Shown: piece by piece, positions 44,601 through 53,083 of the stretch | Numbering within the stretch: position 1 is the first letter of the stretch | Layout: the number at the start of each line of letters is the position of its first letter | Assembly: GCF_048381675.1 (NCBI RefSeq) | Contig: NZ_JBLWIS010000006.1 | Coordinates: 62,001 to 126,000 of the forward strand | Source of the DNA: Advenella sp048381675 | Lineage (GTDB): Bacteria > Pseudomonadota > Gammaproteobacteria > Burkholderiales > Burkholderiaceae_B | Direction: 5' to 3' | DNA length: 64,000 bases | Made by a program: the position numbers and the translations under genes | Notes under the pieces: generated by a model | What the model saw: the letters and a program-made list of their open reading frames with translations, nothing else | Databases searched by the model: none | What the model was told of the DNA's origin: nothing

Positions 44601-47510
44601 GAAGTTGCCCTTGCGGAAACCGGGCGCCTCAGCCTGATCGCAGAAGTTCGTGACGAACAGGGAAATCAGTCCCGGGCCGAATCAGGAGTGTGGGTGATTG
44701 GTCAGGAAGAACTCTGGTTTGCCGGTGAAAACAATGATCGCATAGATATTATTCCCGAACGCAAGGAATACTCGGCCGGTGACAAGGCCAGGTTTCAGGT
44801 GCGGATGCCATTCCGCCAGGCCACTGCATTGCTTGCCGTAGAGCGGGAAGGGGTGCTGGAAGCCAGGGTGGTGAATATTGATGGGAAGGACCCAACAGTC
44901 AGTATTGATATCAAGCCCGAGTGGGGACCCAATGTTTATGTTTCCGTATTGGCTTTGCGGGGAAGGGTCCGTTCGTCACCGGGCCTGTCCCTGTTCAATT
45001 GGGGCAAGGATACCGAAGAAGTTGCGGCACCGACGGCCATGATTGACCTGGCCAAGCCGGCCTTTCGTTTTGGCTTGACGGATATCCGGGTGCAAAGCCC
45101 GGCGCACAAGCTGTATATCCAGTTAAGTGCCAACAAGGAGCAATACAAAATCCGTGAAACCGCCCAGGCAACCATCAAGGCGGTATTGCCCGATGGCAAG
45201 CCGGCGGCAGGGGCTACCGTGGCGGTTGCTGTGGTGGATCAGGCCTTGCTTGAGCTGTCAGACAACCCAAGCTGGGAATTGCTCAAGGGCATGATGGGGA
45301 TTCGTCCTTATAGTGTTGAAACGGCAACGGCACAATTGGAAATTGTCGGACGGCGCCATTATGGCCGTAAGGCCCTGCCACCAGGGGGCGGCGGCGGTAT
45401 TGGTGCCCCTACCCGGGAGTTGCTGGATACCCTGTTGCTTTGGAAGCCCGATATCGTGCTGGATGAACAGGGGCAGGCGACCATTGATATCCCGCTTAAT
45501 GATGTTATTTCCCGCTTTAAAGTAGTGGCGGTCGCTGATCATGGTGCACAACTGTTTGGTGATGAGGCGGTTTTCATCAATACCACCCAGGATCTGCAAA
45601 TCATTTCAGGCCTGCCACAAGTGGTACGTGAGGGAGATCGTTATCAAGCCATGGTAACGGTTCGCAATTCAAGTATCCGGGACATGAAAATGCGGGTTCA
45701 GGCCAGCTTTACCGGTACTGCGGTGCCAGCACAGTCATTGCCCGCCCGTGAGCTGGCCCTGGCAGCCGGTAGTTCCGGACAAGTAAGCTGGGACGTTTTG
45801 GTGCCTACCTCGGGCTCCATTCAGGACAACCTGAAGTTGACCTGGACCTTGCGGGTTGCCGAAACGGAAACCGGTGATGCGCTGGATCAGTTGCGGTTCA
45901 CGCAGGCCGTGTCACCGGCAACGCCGGTCACGGTACGCCAGGCAGCCTTGTTATCTGTAACGCCTGAAGCGCCCGTGAACGATTTGCAGTTGCAGGTACC
46001 GCCAGAGTCCTTGCGAAAATCAGGCCGGGTTGTGGGCGGGGTACAGGTCCAGCTACAGCCTACGTTGTCCAACGGTTTGCAGAATGTCCGTAAATGGTTC
46101 AATAACTATCCTTATACTTGTCTTGAGCAGGTATCTTCCATTGCCGTTGGCCTGCACAGCCCCGAAAAATGGCAGGCCATCATGGAACAGTTGCCGTCTT
46201 ACCTGGATCAGGATGGCTTGGCCATGTATTTCCCCAGTGCTGTCCTGAACGGTGATGTAGTGCTGACCGCATACCTGGTTTCTATGGCCGATGAGGCGCA
46301 AAAACTGGGGATTGTGGATGGTATTCCTGCCGCCTACCGTGAACGCATGCTCGAGGGCCTGCAAAATTACGTATTGGGTAAATTGCGCCGTAATACGTGG
46401 GCGCCGGTCAATGACAATGTTGAACGACGCGTGCTAGCCCTTGAGGCGCTTTCCCGCTATGGCATGGTCACGCCTTCCCTGCTGACGGCAGTCAAACTGG
46501 ATACCCAGAACTGGTCAACCGCAGCGCTTGTCGACTGGATGAATATCGTTACCCGCGTCAAGGGCATGCCCAACCGCGCACAGATGCTTGAACGGATTCG
46601 TCACGCATTGATCGCGCGCATGGATCGCCAGGGCACGGCGATGGTTTTTGCCGATACCGGGCGTAACTCGTCCTGGTGGCTCATGCTTAATAATGAAGCG
46701 AATATGGCTAAGCTATTGCTAGCGGTCATGGGCAACAAGGCATGGGAAAACGATATTCCCTACATGTTGCAGGGCCTGTTGCAAATGCAGCAGCAAGGCG
46801 CATGGTCGACCACCACGGCCAATTTGTGGGGAACGCTGGCTGTCGGACAATTTTCCCGAAAATTTGAAAAAACGCCGGCGCAGGGTAGTGTGAATATGAC
46901 ACTGGTGCCACAAAGCGGAGAAACCCAGTCCTGGGATAATTTAAGCCTCAATCAAAAAGTGTTTGCTCCGTGGTCCAATGCCGGCCAAGAGTCCCTGTCT
47001 CTCGCCAAGCAGGGGCCAGGCCGGGTATGGGCAACGGTCAGTGCCCTGGCGGCGGTGCCTGTTACGCAGCCTGCCTACGCCGGTTACGTGATTGAAAAAA
47101 ACATCGAGCCGGTCAGCCGTGCTTCAGAAACACAATGGGGCGTGGGTGATGTTTATCGGGTCAAGCTCAGCATCAAGGCCAAGTCGGCCATGAACTGGGT
47201 GATTGTGTCCGACCCGGTTCCTGCTGGTGCCACCATACTTGGCAGTGGCCTGGGCCGCGACTCGTTGATCAGCACGGTTGGTGAAAAAAATGATTATTGG
47301 GATGGTCCCAGTTTTGTAGAGCGGCAAGCGGATGTTTATCGTGCCTACTACCAGTACCTGCCTGCCGGTGAGTCGGTGGTGGAATATACCGTGCGCCTGA
47401 ATACGCCTGGCCAGTTCGTATTGCCTCCTACCCGTGCCGAAGCCATGTATGCGCCGCATGTTTATGGTGAGTTGCCGAATACGAACGGCTTCGAGGTAAA
47501 AGGGCAATAA
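41643..47510 (+). CDS. Alpha-2-macroglobulin family protein (bacterial)
   Basis: 1955 residues, longer than E. coli YfhM (about 1650). The N-terminal signal peptide ends VQA|AE (23|24), without the lipobox Cys of YfhM, so this may be secreted to the periplasm rather than lipid-anchored. MG-like domains fill the N-terminal half. The thioester motif CLEQ is at C1493–Q1496 (YPYTCLEQ). The family traps proteases and is thought to protect the envelope. Its partner PbpC follows by three bases, matching the known yfhM–pbpC pairing. Confidence 0.93.
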   Translation: MYKRHFVSLGFVLLAGTISVVQAAEIASLIPTGRINEVSSVKARFSEPVIRLGRADSPDPLLVKCDHPTLKGHGKWSDPSNWSYDFEGRVPSGVTCTITPNADFRDLQGKAVQSNSKYTFNTGGPRVDYVVPYGDQVDEEQAFVINFTAPVNPQSLAQKAVCTATGYGEQIPVRVFDQQEKLELLKGSLDYLLDRAGQVEVVQCSRRLPASGKMQLFIDKGLKGQSGLLSELPYERNYEVREPFKVSFSCLRENQNQACMPVKPVSLSFNAPVPLEQAKAIQLEVGGKIHSPSWQDDDDAPENLVESVRFMPPFPENVAMRVILPADFRDDAGRVLSNASQFPLKSSFGRTPPLVKFASSTFGIIEMHAETEPGKSLKEQPALVPLTVRNVESNLQADDHLVSPGQVSDFVPQSDQDVLNWFYRVRRLEEARYSPANIRAIMNDQAINWGNEDQKTEIDTRSVSILSNKEGVTKVDLPASGKNNEREFEVIGLPLRQPGFHVLEVKSAHLGQSLLKDRNLMYVRTSVLLTNMGVHVKKGKDDFLVWVTTLDDAKPIANAQVNVLACDGQVVAGGQTDEQGIWHLRKAVKGKDYCESNGMSGYFVSARLPENHPMANGVPDYSFAFTSWDRGIEPWRFNVPMGYSSDLLDLKTHTVFDRSLFRAGETVSMKHFIRTETRDGFALPDVERRPKQLTISHIGSSDTYEIPVEWQPTPSGGLSAVSSWTIPKSAKLGEYEARFDSVGNDYFSGANFRVEAFKLPLLTGSLKIVQPGQEGKAIVAPHKLDLDLQLNYIAGGAAGMLPVTVSAMARDRSVSFADYTDFSFEPPRSLQEDNAYGQPDSAVKLFVDKKRLVLDDKGGARVEITPVPEVKQAKTFTFEASFMDPNGEIQTLSQQVAAWPANIVAGIRTGYYIEKGKNAKITALALTPAGKPVGQTDIRVQAVKYTSHTVRKRLVGGFYSYDTQQLSQDMGTVCEGRTDKDGRLECEVALAETGRLSLIAEVRDEQGNQSRAESGVWVIGQEELWFAGENNDRIDIIPERKEYSAGDKARFQVRMPFRQATALLAVEREGVLEARVVNIDGKDPTVSIDIKPEWGPNVYVSVLALRGRVRSSPGLSLFNWGKDTEEVAAPTAMIDLAKPAFRFGLTDIRVQSPAHKLYIQLSANKEQYKIRETAQATIKAVLPDGKPAAGATVAVAVVDQALLELSDNPSWELLKGMMGIRPYSVETATAQLEIVGRRHYGRKALPPGGGGGIGAPTRELLDTLLLWKPDIVLDEQGQATIDIPLNDVISRFKVVAVADHGAQLFGDEAVFINTTQDLQIISGLPQVVREGDRYQAMVTVRNSSIRDMKMRVQASFTGTAVPAQSLPARELALAAGSSGQVSWDVLVPTSGSIQDNLKLTWTLRVAETETGDALDQLRFTQAVSPATPVTVRQAALLSVTPEAPVNDLQLQVPPESLRKSGRVVGGVQVQLQPTLSNGLQNVRKWFNNYPYTCLEQVSSIAVGLHSPEKWQAIMEQLPSYLDQDGLAMYFPSAVLNGDVVLTAYLVSMADEAQKLGIVDGIPAAYRERMLEGLQNYVLGKLRRNTWAPVNDNVERRVLALEALSRYGMVTPSLLTAVKLDTQNWSTAALVDWMNIVTRVKGMPNRAQMLERIRHALIARMDRQGTAMVFADTGRNSSWWLMLNNEANMAKLLLAVMGNKAWENDIPYMLQGLLQMQQQGAWSTTTANLWGTLAVGQFSRKFEKTPAQGSVNMTLVPQSGETQSWDNLSLNQKVFAPWSNAGQESLSLAKQGPGRVWATVSALAAVPVTQPAYAGYVIEKNIEPVSRASETQWGVGDVYRVKLSIKAKSAMNWVIVSDPVPAGATILGSGLGRDSLISTVGEKNDYWDGPSFVERQADVYRAYYQYLPAGESVVEYTVRLNTPGQFVLPPTRAEAMYAPHVYGELPNTNGFEVKGQ

Positions 47511-47513
47511 GGC

Positions 47514-49736
47514 ATGAAGGAGGGGCGCCGCTGGTTGCGTATCCTGGGCCTGTTTGCCATGACCATAGTCGTGGTCATGGCGCTGGCCTTTTTCATGATG
47601 CGGTTCCTGGTTGCCCGGCAAGAGATACCGGCCTTTGAAAAGGTCAGGGATGGCTATCGTTCATCTTATGTTTCCTTGCTAGATCGTCAGGGCCACCTGC
47701 TACAGCAGCAACGGCAGGATTTTCAGGCGCGTCGAGGTGAGTGGACCAGTATTGCGGATATCTCGCCTGCCATGCTGGATGCCCTGCTGGTTTCCGAGGA
47801 CAAGCGGTTTTATGCCCATCATGGCGTGGATGCCCTGGCTCTGCTGGGTGCTGCTTATAAACGGCTGATTGAGGGCCATAGCGGTGGCGCTTCTACTTTA
47901 ACCATGCAGCTGGCGGGTCTTCTGGATGAGCGTCTTTTCCGGCAAAAACGAACCCGTAGCTATCGGCAGAAAGTCAGGCAGATAATTATGGCCCAGGCGC
48001 TGGAACAACACTGGAGCAAGTATCAGATACTTGAAGCTTATCTTAACCTGGTGCCGTTTCGGGGCGAGTTGACAGGCATTTCCAGTGCATCCCGTGCGTT
48101 GTTGCAAAAATATCCTGCCGGTATCAATCATCGTGAAGCCGCCATGCTGGCCGCTCTTTTGCGGGCTCCTAATGCATCGGTGCAAACCGTTACCTTGCGG
48201 GCCTGTGGTATTTTGCGCCGGCAGGCGTTTGACCAGGATTGTGCTTATCTGGAACGTTTTGTGGCGCATTACCTGGCCAATCAACAGCAGTCTTTGCTGA
48301 ATGACCCGTCACTGGCACCGCATTATGCCAGTCATTTGCTTGAACGGTACAAACAAAGCGGGCAGGAAATTCCGGCGGACATTACCAGTACACTAAACCG
48401 TGATTTGCAGCGTTATGCATTGCAAAGCATCAGGCGTAATCTCAAGCCTTTGCAAAAGCATAATGCCAATGATGCCGCCGTCATCGTGCTTGATAACCGC
48501 AGTGGCCAGATCCTTGCCTACATTGGTTCGTCCGCTGACCTGGCTAGTGCGGTTCATGTGGATCATGTGCGAGCCTTGCGCCAGGCAGGTTCAACCCTGA
48601 AGCCTTTTCTGTATGCACAGGCCATAGACCAGCGACGCCTGACCGGTGCTTCCCTGCTTGATGACAGTCCGGTTAATCTGGATACTGGCTCGGGCCTGTA
48701 CGTTCCGCAAAATTATGACCGCCAGTATTCCGGTTGGGCCAGTGTCAGGGTGGCGCTGGCTTCCTCCTTGAATATTCCGGCTGTTCGCGCCCTGACCATG
48801 GTTACGCCAGATGCCTTCCAGCATTTGTTAAGCGGCCTGGGGCTGCCGCTGGAACAGTCGGGTGATTACTACGGATACAGCCTGGCTTTGGGTAGTGCCG
48901 AGGTTTCCCTGCTTAGCCTGACCAATGCTTATCGGGCCCTGGCGAATGGGGGCGTGTATACCGAGGTTAACTGGGCCTTGCCTGGGACAGAAAATACATC
49001 GCTTACTTCCGGCAAACCGCTGGTGACTGCTCCAACGGCCTGGATTATTGGTGATATGTTGTCAGATCGTCAGGCACGAGCCCGCACTTTTGGGCTGGAT
49101 AGCGCTTTAAGTACTCCTTTCTGGAGTGCAGTTAAAACGGGTACCAGTAAAGACATGCGTGATAACTGGACGATCGGCTGGTCGCAGGATTATACCGTTG
49201 GGGTTTGGGTAGGCAATAGTAGCGGCGCCAGCATGTATGATATTACCGGTGTTTCTGGTGCCGGACCCATTTGGCATGATGTGATCGGGTACTTGCACCA
49301 AAACCGGCCCAGCCTGGCGCCCAGGATGCCAGCAGGGGTCGTGGCCAAACAGGTGGTTTTTGATCAGGATCTGGAGCCGACACGCACCGAATATTTTTTG
49401 CCTGGAACCGAGCTTTCGCAGGTTTCCCTGGCGACCTCATTGCAGTCAGGGCAAGTCCAGCCCCTCTTGATCAGTCATCCGGCCGATGCCACCATCATTG
49501 CGCTGGATCCTGATATTCCGGTTGACAACCAGCGTCTTATGTTGCGAGCGGGAAATCCGGCCGGAAGGGTAACGCAAACTGTGAACTGGTATATGAATGG
49601 ACAGTTTTTGGGTAATGTCAATCCCTATGCCTGGTTGCCGATGCCGGGCCGGCACCGGCTGGAAATCAGGGATGAACAGAACCGGGTGATTGATGCTGTT
49701 GTCATACAGGTTCGTGGTGCCCGTCTTGCAAAATAA
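47514..49736 (+). CDS. pbpC: Penicillin-binding protein 1C (PbpC)
   Basis: 740 residues. N-terminal membrane anchor, GT51 transglycosylase with catalytic E95 (SEDKRFYAHHGVD), transpeptidase with S360-xx-K363 (GSTLKPF), SSLN and K541-T-G, and a C-terminal BiPBP_C-like domain. It follows the macroglobulin-like gene by three bases and probably repairs peptidoglycan together with it, as proposed for the E. coli pair. Confidence 0.94.
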   Translation: MKEGRRWLRILGLFAMTIVVVMALAFFMMRFLVARQEIPAFEKVRDGYRSSYVSLLDRQGHLLQQQRQDFQARRGEWTSIADISPAMLDALLVSEDKRFYAHHGVDALALLGAAYKRLIEGHSGGASTLTMQLAGLLDERLFRQKRTRSYRQKVRQIIMAQALEQHWSKYQILEAYLNLVPFRGELTGISSASRALLQKYPAGINHREAAMLAALLRAPNASVQTVTLRACGILRRQAFDQDCAYLERFVAHYLANQQQSLLNDPSLAPHYASHLLERYKQSGQEIPADITSTLNRDLQRYALQSIRRNLKPLQKHNANDAAVIVLDNRSGQILAYIGSSADLASAVHVDHVRALRQAGSTLKPFLYAQAIDQRRLTGASLLDDSPVNLDTGSGLYVPQNYDRQYSGWASVRVALASSLNIPAVRALTMVTPDAFQHLLSGLGLPLEQSGDYYGYSLALGSAEVSLLSLTNAYRALANGGVYTEVNWALPGTENTSLTSGKPLVTAPTAWIIGDMLSDRQARARTFGLDSALSTPFWSAVKTGTSKDMRDNWTIGWSQDYTVGVWVGNSSGASMYDITGVSGAGPIWHDVIGYLHQNRPSLAPRMPAGVVAKQVVFDQDLEPTRTEYFLPGTELSQVSLATSLQSGQVQPLLISHPADATIIALDPDIPVDNQRLMLRAGNPAGRVTQTVNWYMNGQFLGNVNPYAWLPMPGRHRLEIRDEQNRVIDAVVIQVRGARLAK

Positions 49737-49780
49737 GATCTGCAGTCAAACTTGATTATTTTAAATACATAGTTTATTTT

Positions 49781-50683
49781 TTATTTTAAGACGGTATTGG
49801 TTTTTTGGTTTAACAGTGCGGCATACCCCTGTTTTGTGTCGGGCCAGCGCAAGTGAAAGCCGCTACCCAACAGCAGGGCGTTACTGAGTTTTTTATTGCC
49901 AATGCCTGCCGGTGGTGCACCTTCTGGCGGGCAGGGAACTTGCATGGAATTTGCCAGAAAGTCATAGAGTTCATCGATTGGCAGAGGCGTGTTGTCATTA
50001 ACCACGTAGCAGGGAGCCGGTTTTTCCAGACCCAGGCAATGCACAATCGCGGCGGCGGCGTCTTCAATATGAATGCGGTTGGCGAAATGTTTGTCATGGC
50101 GGGGAGCCCGGGTTTGGCCGGCTCGAATCCGATCAAGGAGTTGTGGCTTTTCAGGGCCGTAAAGTCCAGACAACCTTAAGGCGATGGTTTCATGGTCAAG
50201 CGCATGCAAGCGTTGTTCGGCTTCCAGCAAAACCCGGCCATTTGCACCTAGCGGCAACAAGGAGGTGTCTTCATTCACCCAGTTTCCATGATGCTCTCCA
50301 TAAACCGCACTGGAAGAAATAAAAACAATTCGCCGAAGCTGTTTTTTGTCCAGCGCATCGAGCAGATTTTGCAGCCCTTGTATGAAAATGTCACGATACG
50401 CGGCCTCTGTTCTGTGCGCCGGCGTAGGGCAATAGATAATATCGCTGATGTTTTCAGGCAATTGTTCTTTTAATCCTTCGTGGCATAGGTCGGCCTGAAT
50501 CCATTTTATTGCCGGTCTGGTGATTTCGCCTGAGATTGGCGGGCTGGGCGGATTTCTTCTTAAGCCATAAACCGTATGGCCTTGTTGTAGCAGCAGTTGC
50601 GCAGCTCTCAGGCCAAGATCACCGCATCCGGCAATCAAGATGTGTCTGGTGGGGATCGGGCTTGCTATTTGATTGCTTGACAT
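49781..50683 (-). CDS. NAD-dependent epimerase/dehydratase family protein (YeeZ-like)
   Basis: 300 residues, extended short-chain dehydrogenase fold. The nucleotide loop IAGCGDLGLRAAQLL is at about residue 17, then SSSAVYGEHHGNWV and LRLSGLYGPE. It resembles YeeZ-type sugar-nucleotide epimerases without a defined substrate. Convergent with pbpC, 44 bases apart, and divergent from the amidase gene. Confidence 0.85.
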   Translation of the reverse strand: MSSNQIASPIPTRHILIAGCGDLGLRAAQLLLQQGHTVYGLRRNPPSPPISGEITRPAIKWIQADLCHEGLKEQLPENISDIIYCPTPAHRTEAAYRDIFIQGLQNLLDALDKKQLRRIVFISSSAVYGEHHGNWVNEDTSLLPLGANGRVLLEAEQRLHALDHETIALRLSGLYGPEKPQLLDRIRAGQTRAPRHDKHFANRIHIEDAAAAIVHCLGLEKPAPCYVVNDNTPLPIDELYDFLANSMQVPCPPEGAPPAGIGNKKLSNALLLGSGFHLRWPDTKQGYAALLNQKTNTVLK

Positions 50684-50861
50684 ATTCTAGAGGGCAGTTG
50701 GGTAGGATTGGCGGTTGTGTAAGGTAAATGCACGCTTTTGATGCAGTCAAAGGCTGAATACGGAACCGGTGCCGGTTTTGTTGCGGCAAGTGCCAGTTTT
50801 GTCCATTTTAAGTAATCTGGGGCATAATTACCGGGTTGATTCCAGAAAATTTGTGAGAAAT

Positions 50862-51686
50862 ATGCATTTAGCTTCTGATTTTTCCCGCCTGAAAGTGGCT
50901 GTAGCCCAATTCCCCGCCGTCAATGATATCGAGGCGAATAAAAAATATATCCAGGATTTGACTGGGCAGGCCGTTTCCCAAGGGGCCGAATTACTGGTTT
51001 TTCCCGAGGCGGCCATGTGTTCGTTTGGTTCTGATTTGCCAACCTTAAGGGAAATTGCCCAACAGCATTCTCCCGGATTTATTGCCTTCATGCAGGATCT
51101 GGCGCACAGTTACAAGATGCATATCATCGTGGGAGTCCTTAGCTTAAGCGATGACCCTGCGGAAGCACGGGTAACGAATCAGCTGCTGGTGATCAATCCT
51201 GAGGGGGAGGTCATTGTTCGCTATACCAAATTACATGTTTATGATGCTTTTAATTTCAAGGAATCAGATAAGGTAAAGCCGGGGGATATTAAAGCGGATG
51301 GTTCCGAACTTGGTTTATTCAAGGTTAAAGATTTTACGATTGGCCTGGTCAATTGTTATGACTTGCGTTTTCCAGAGCTTTCCCGTGCCCTGGCGGTCAA
51401 GGGGGCTGATGTTATTTCAGTTAGCGCAGCCTGGATTGCCGGGCCTTACAAAGAAAATCATTGGGAAATCCTGCTAAGGGCACGGGCGATTGAAAATACC
51501 TGTTACGTGCTGGCTTCCGGGCAGACGGCTACCCGTTGTACCGGCAATAGCATGATTATCGATCCGATGGGTAGTGTGATTTCCGGTTGTGCTGACCAGC
51601 CCGGGCTGGCGGTGAACGTGTTGGAAAAAGGCCGGATACAGCAGGTAAGAAGCATCTTGCCTTGTCTTGAAAACCGGCGTCTTTAA
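50862..51686 (+). CDS. Carbon-nitrogen hydrolase (nitrilase superfamily)
   Basis: About 274 residues from the ATG at 50862; the frame extends to 50769 but the extra part is unlikely. The catalytic triad is E49 (VFPEAAM), K123 (RYTKLHVYD) and C165 (VNCYDLRFPE). The KLHVYDAF segment is common in amidase-type members that act on small amides such as deaminated glutathione. Substrate cannot be assigned here. Confidence 0.88.
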   Translation: MHLASDFSRLKVAVAQFPAVNDIEANKKYIQDLTGQAVSQGAELLVFPEAAMCSFGSDLPTLREIAQQHSPGFIAFMQDLAHSYKMHIIVGVLSLSDDPAEARVTNQLLVINPEGEVIVRYTKLHVYDAFNFKESDKVKPGDIKADGSELGLFKVKDFTIGLVNCYDLRFPELSRALAVKGADVISVSAAWIAGPYKENHWEILLRARAIENTCYVLASGQTATRCTGNSMIIDPMGSVISGCADQPGLAVNVLEKGRIQQVRSILPCLENRRL

Positions 51687-51712
51687 TTTTGAAGTGTTTT
51701 TAAGATTAAATG

Positions 51713-51741
51713 AAAAGGGCCCGTGCAAGACGGGCCCTTTT
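51713..51741. terminator. Bidirectional terminator between the amidase and cydX
   Basis: AAAAGGGCCCG (51713–51723) pairs with CGGGCCCTTTT (51731–51741) around a 7-base loop. With A and T runs on both sides it can end the amidase transcript on the plus strand and the cyd operon on the minus strand. Confidence 0.85.
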
Positions 51742-51780
51742 CAGGCAGCGGCCTTTGTGGGCCCGCCTGCCTTGGTTAAA

Positions 51781-51894
51781 TTAACCTTCCTGTTTGTTTT
51801 TCAGGCGATCGGGTTCGTATTCACCCCACAGCACATTCAGAATGGCCAGGGCGATGGCAAACCCAATACCTAAGGTCCAGGCAAAATACCACAT
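51781..51894 (-). CDS. cydX: Cytochrome bd accessory subunit CydX
   Basis: 37-residue single-span protein: MWYFAWTLGIGFAIALAI, then LNVLWGEYEPDRLKNKQEG. This is the CydX/YbgT sequence (Y-x-x-W near the N-terminus, ending E..D). It lies 29 bases after cydB on the same strand and completes the CydABX oxidase. Too short for usual gene-calling cut-offs. Confidence 0.95.
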   Translation of the reverse strand: MWYFAWTLGIGFAIALAILNVLWGEYEPDRLKNKQEG

Positions 51895-51923
51895 AGCAAA
51901 CTCCTGTAAAAATATCAATTTGA

Positions 51924-53072
51924 TTAGTAAACGGAATGTTTGTTTTCACGAATATAAGCCGTTGTTACTTTTCCTCTCATGATGCTGTAGGCCCAACGGG
52001 TATACAAAATAATGATGGGCATGAAGATGACAACTGCAATCAGCATGACAATCAGGGTGAAATGGCTGGATGAGCTGTCCCATACGGTCAGGCTGGATGC
52101 CAGGTGGCTTGATGAAGGCATCATGAACGGGAACATGGATATACCGGCGGTACCGATAATGCCGGTAATGCCAAGCGCGGAAACAAAGAACGCGGCAAAG
52201 GTTTTACCTTTTTTGGCCAGTAACAGGGCACCCAGGATACCGACATAACCCAATATGGGAATCAGAATGGTGAGTGGCCAGCGCTGGTAGTTGGCCAGCC
52301 ATGCACCGGTTTCACGCACTACTTCCTTGGTTAAGGGGTCGGGGCTGGCAGCCATGTTGATGGCTGAAGTAATACGGTAGCCATCTATGCCGAAAGCCAC
52401 CCAAATACCGGCCAGGGTAAAGCAGACTACGGTAACCAGGCCACTAATGATCATCCAGGACTTTGCCCGGGTGTAGATGGGGTCTTCGGTGCGGTGCATC
52501 AGGTAAACAGAACCGTGGAAAGTGATCATGCCGCTGGCAACGACCCCGCAAAGCAGGGCGAAGGGGTTAAGCAAGGCCCAGAAACTACCTGTGTATGTGG
52601 GGTTAAGGATGCTGTCATATTGGAAAGGCACGCCTTGCAGCAGGTTGCCAAAGGCCACGCCAAAAATGACCGGTGGAATGAAGCTGCCTACAAATAGACC
52701 CCAGTCCCAGGTTTTACGCCAGGTGGTGTTGGTAAGTTTGCTGCGATAGTCAAAGCCGACCGGACGGAAGAACATTGACCACAAGACAGCCATCATGGCC
52801 CAGTAGAACCCAGAGAAGGCAGTCGCGTAAATCATGGGCCAGGCGGCAAAAATGGCGCCGCCTGCCGTAATGAACCAAACCTGGTTCCCGTCCCAGTGAG
52901 GGGCTACGGTGTTGATGACGGCACGGCGTTCATCATCGGTTTTTCCGACAAAAGGAAGTAGTGTGCCTACGCCCATATCATGGCCGTCCATGACGGCAAA
53001 CCCGACAAGGAGGACGCCAATCAGCAGCCACCAGATGAACTTCAATATTTCATAATCAATGAGGTTTTCCAT
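51924..53072 (-). CDS. cydB: Cytochrome bd ubiquinol oxidase subunit II
   Basis: 382 residues with about eight membrane segments. It starts MENLIDYEILKFIWWLLIGVL and has GHDMGVGTLLPFVG, a CydB signature. Partner of CydA; the cydA stop is 11 bases upstream of this start. Confidence 0.96.
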   Translation of the reverse strand: MENLIDYEILKFIWWLLIGVLLVGFAVMDGHDMGVGTLLPFVGKTDDERRAVINTVAPHWDGNQVWFITAGGAIFAAWPMIYATAFSGFYWAMMAVLWSMFFRPVGFDYRSKLTNTTWRKTWDWGLFVGSFIPPVIFGVAFGNLLQGVPFQYDSILNPTYTGSFWALLNPFALLCGVVASGMITFHGSVYLMHRTEDPIYTRAKSWMIISGLVTVVCFTLAGIWVAFGIDGYRITSAINMAASPDPLTKEVVRETGAWLANYQRWPLTILIPILGYVGILGALLLAKKGKTFAAFFVSALGITGIIGTAGISMFPFMMPSSSHLASSLTVWDSSSSHFTLIVMLIAVVIFMPIIILYTRWAYSIMRGKVTTAYIRENKHSVY

Positions 53073-53083
53073 AATGTGGCTCC

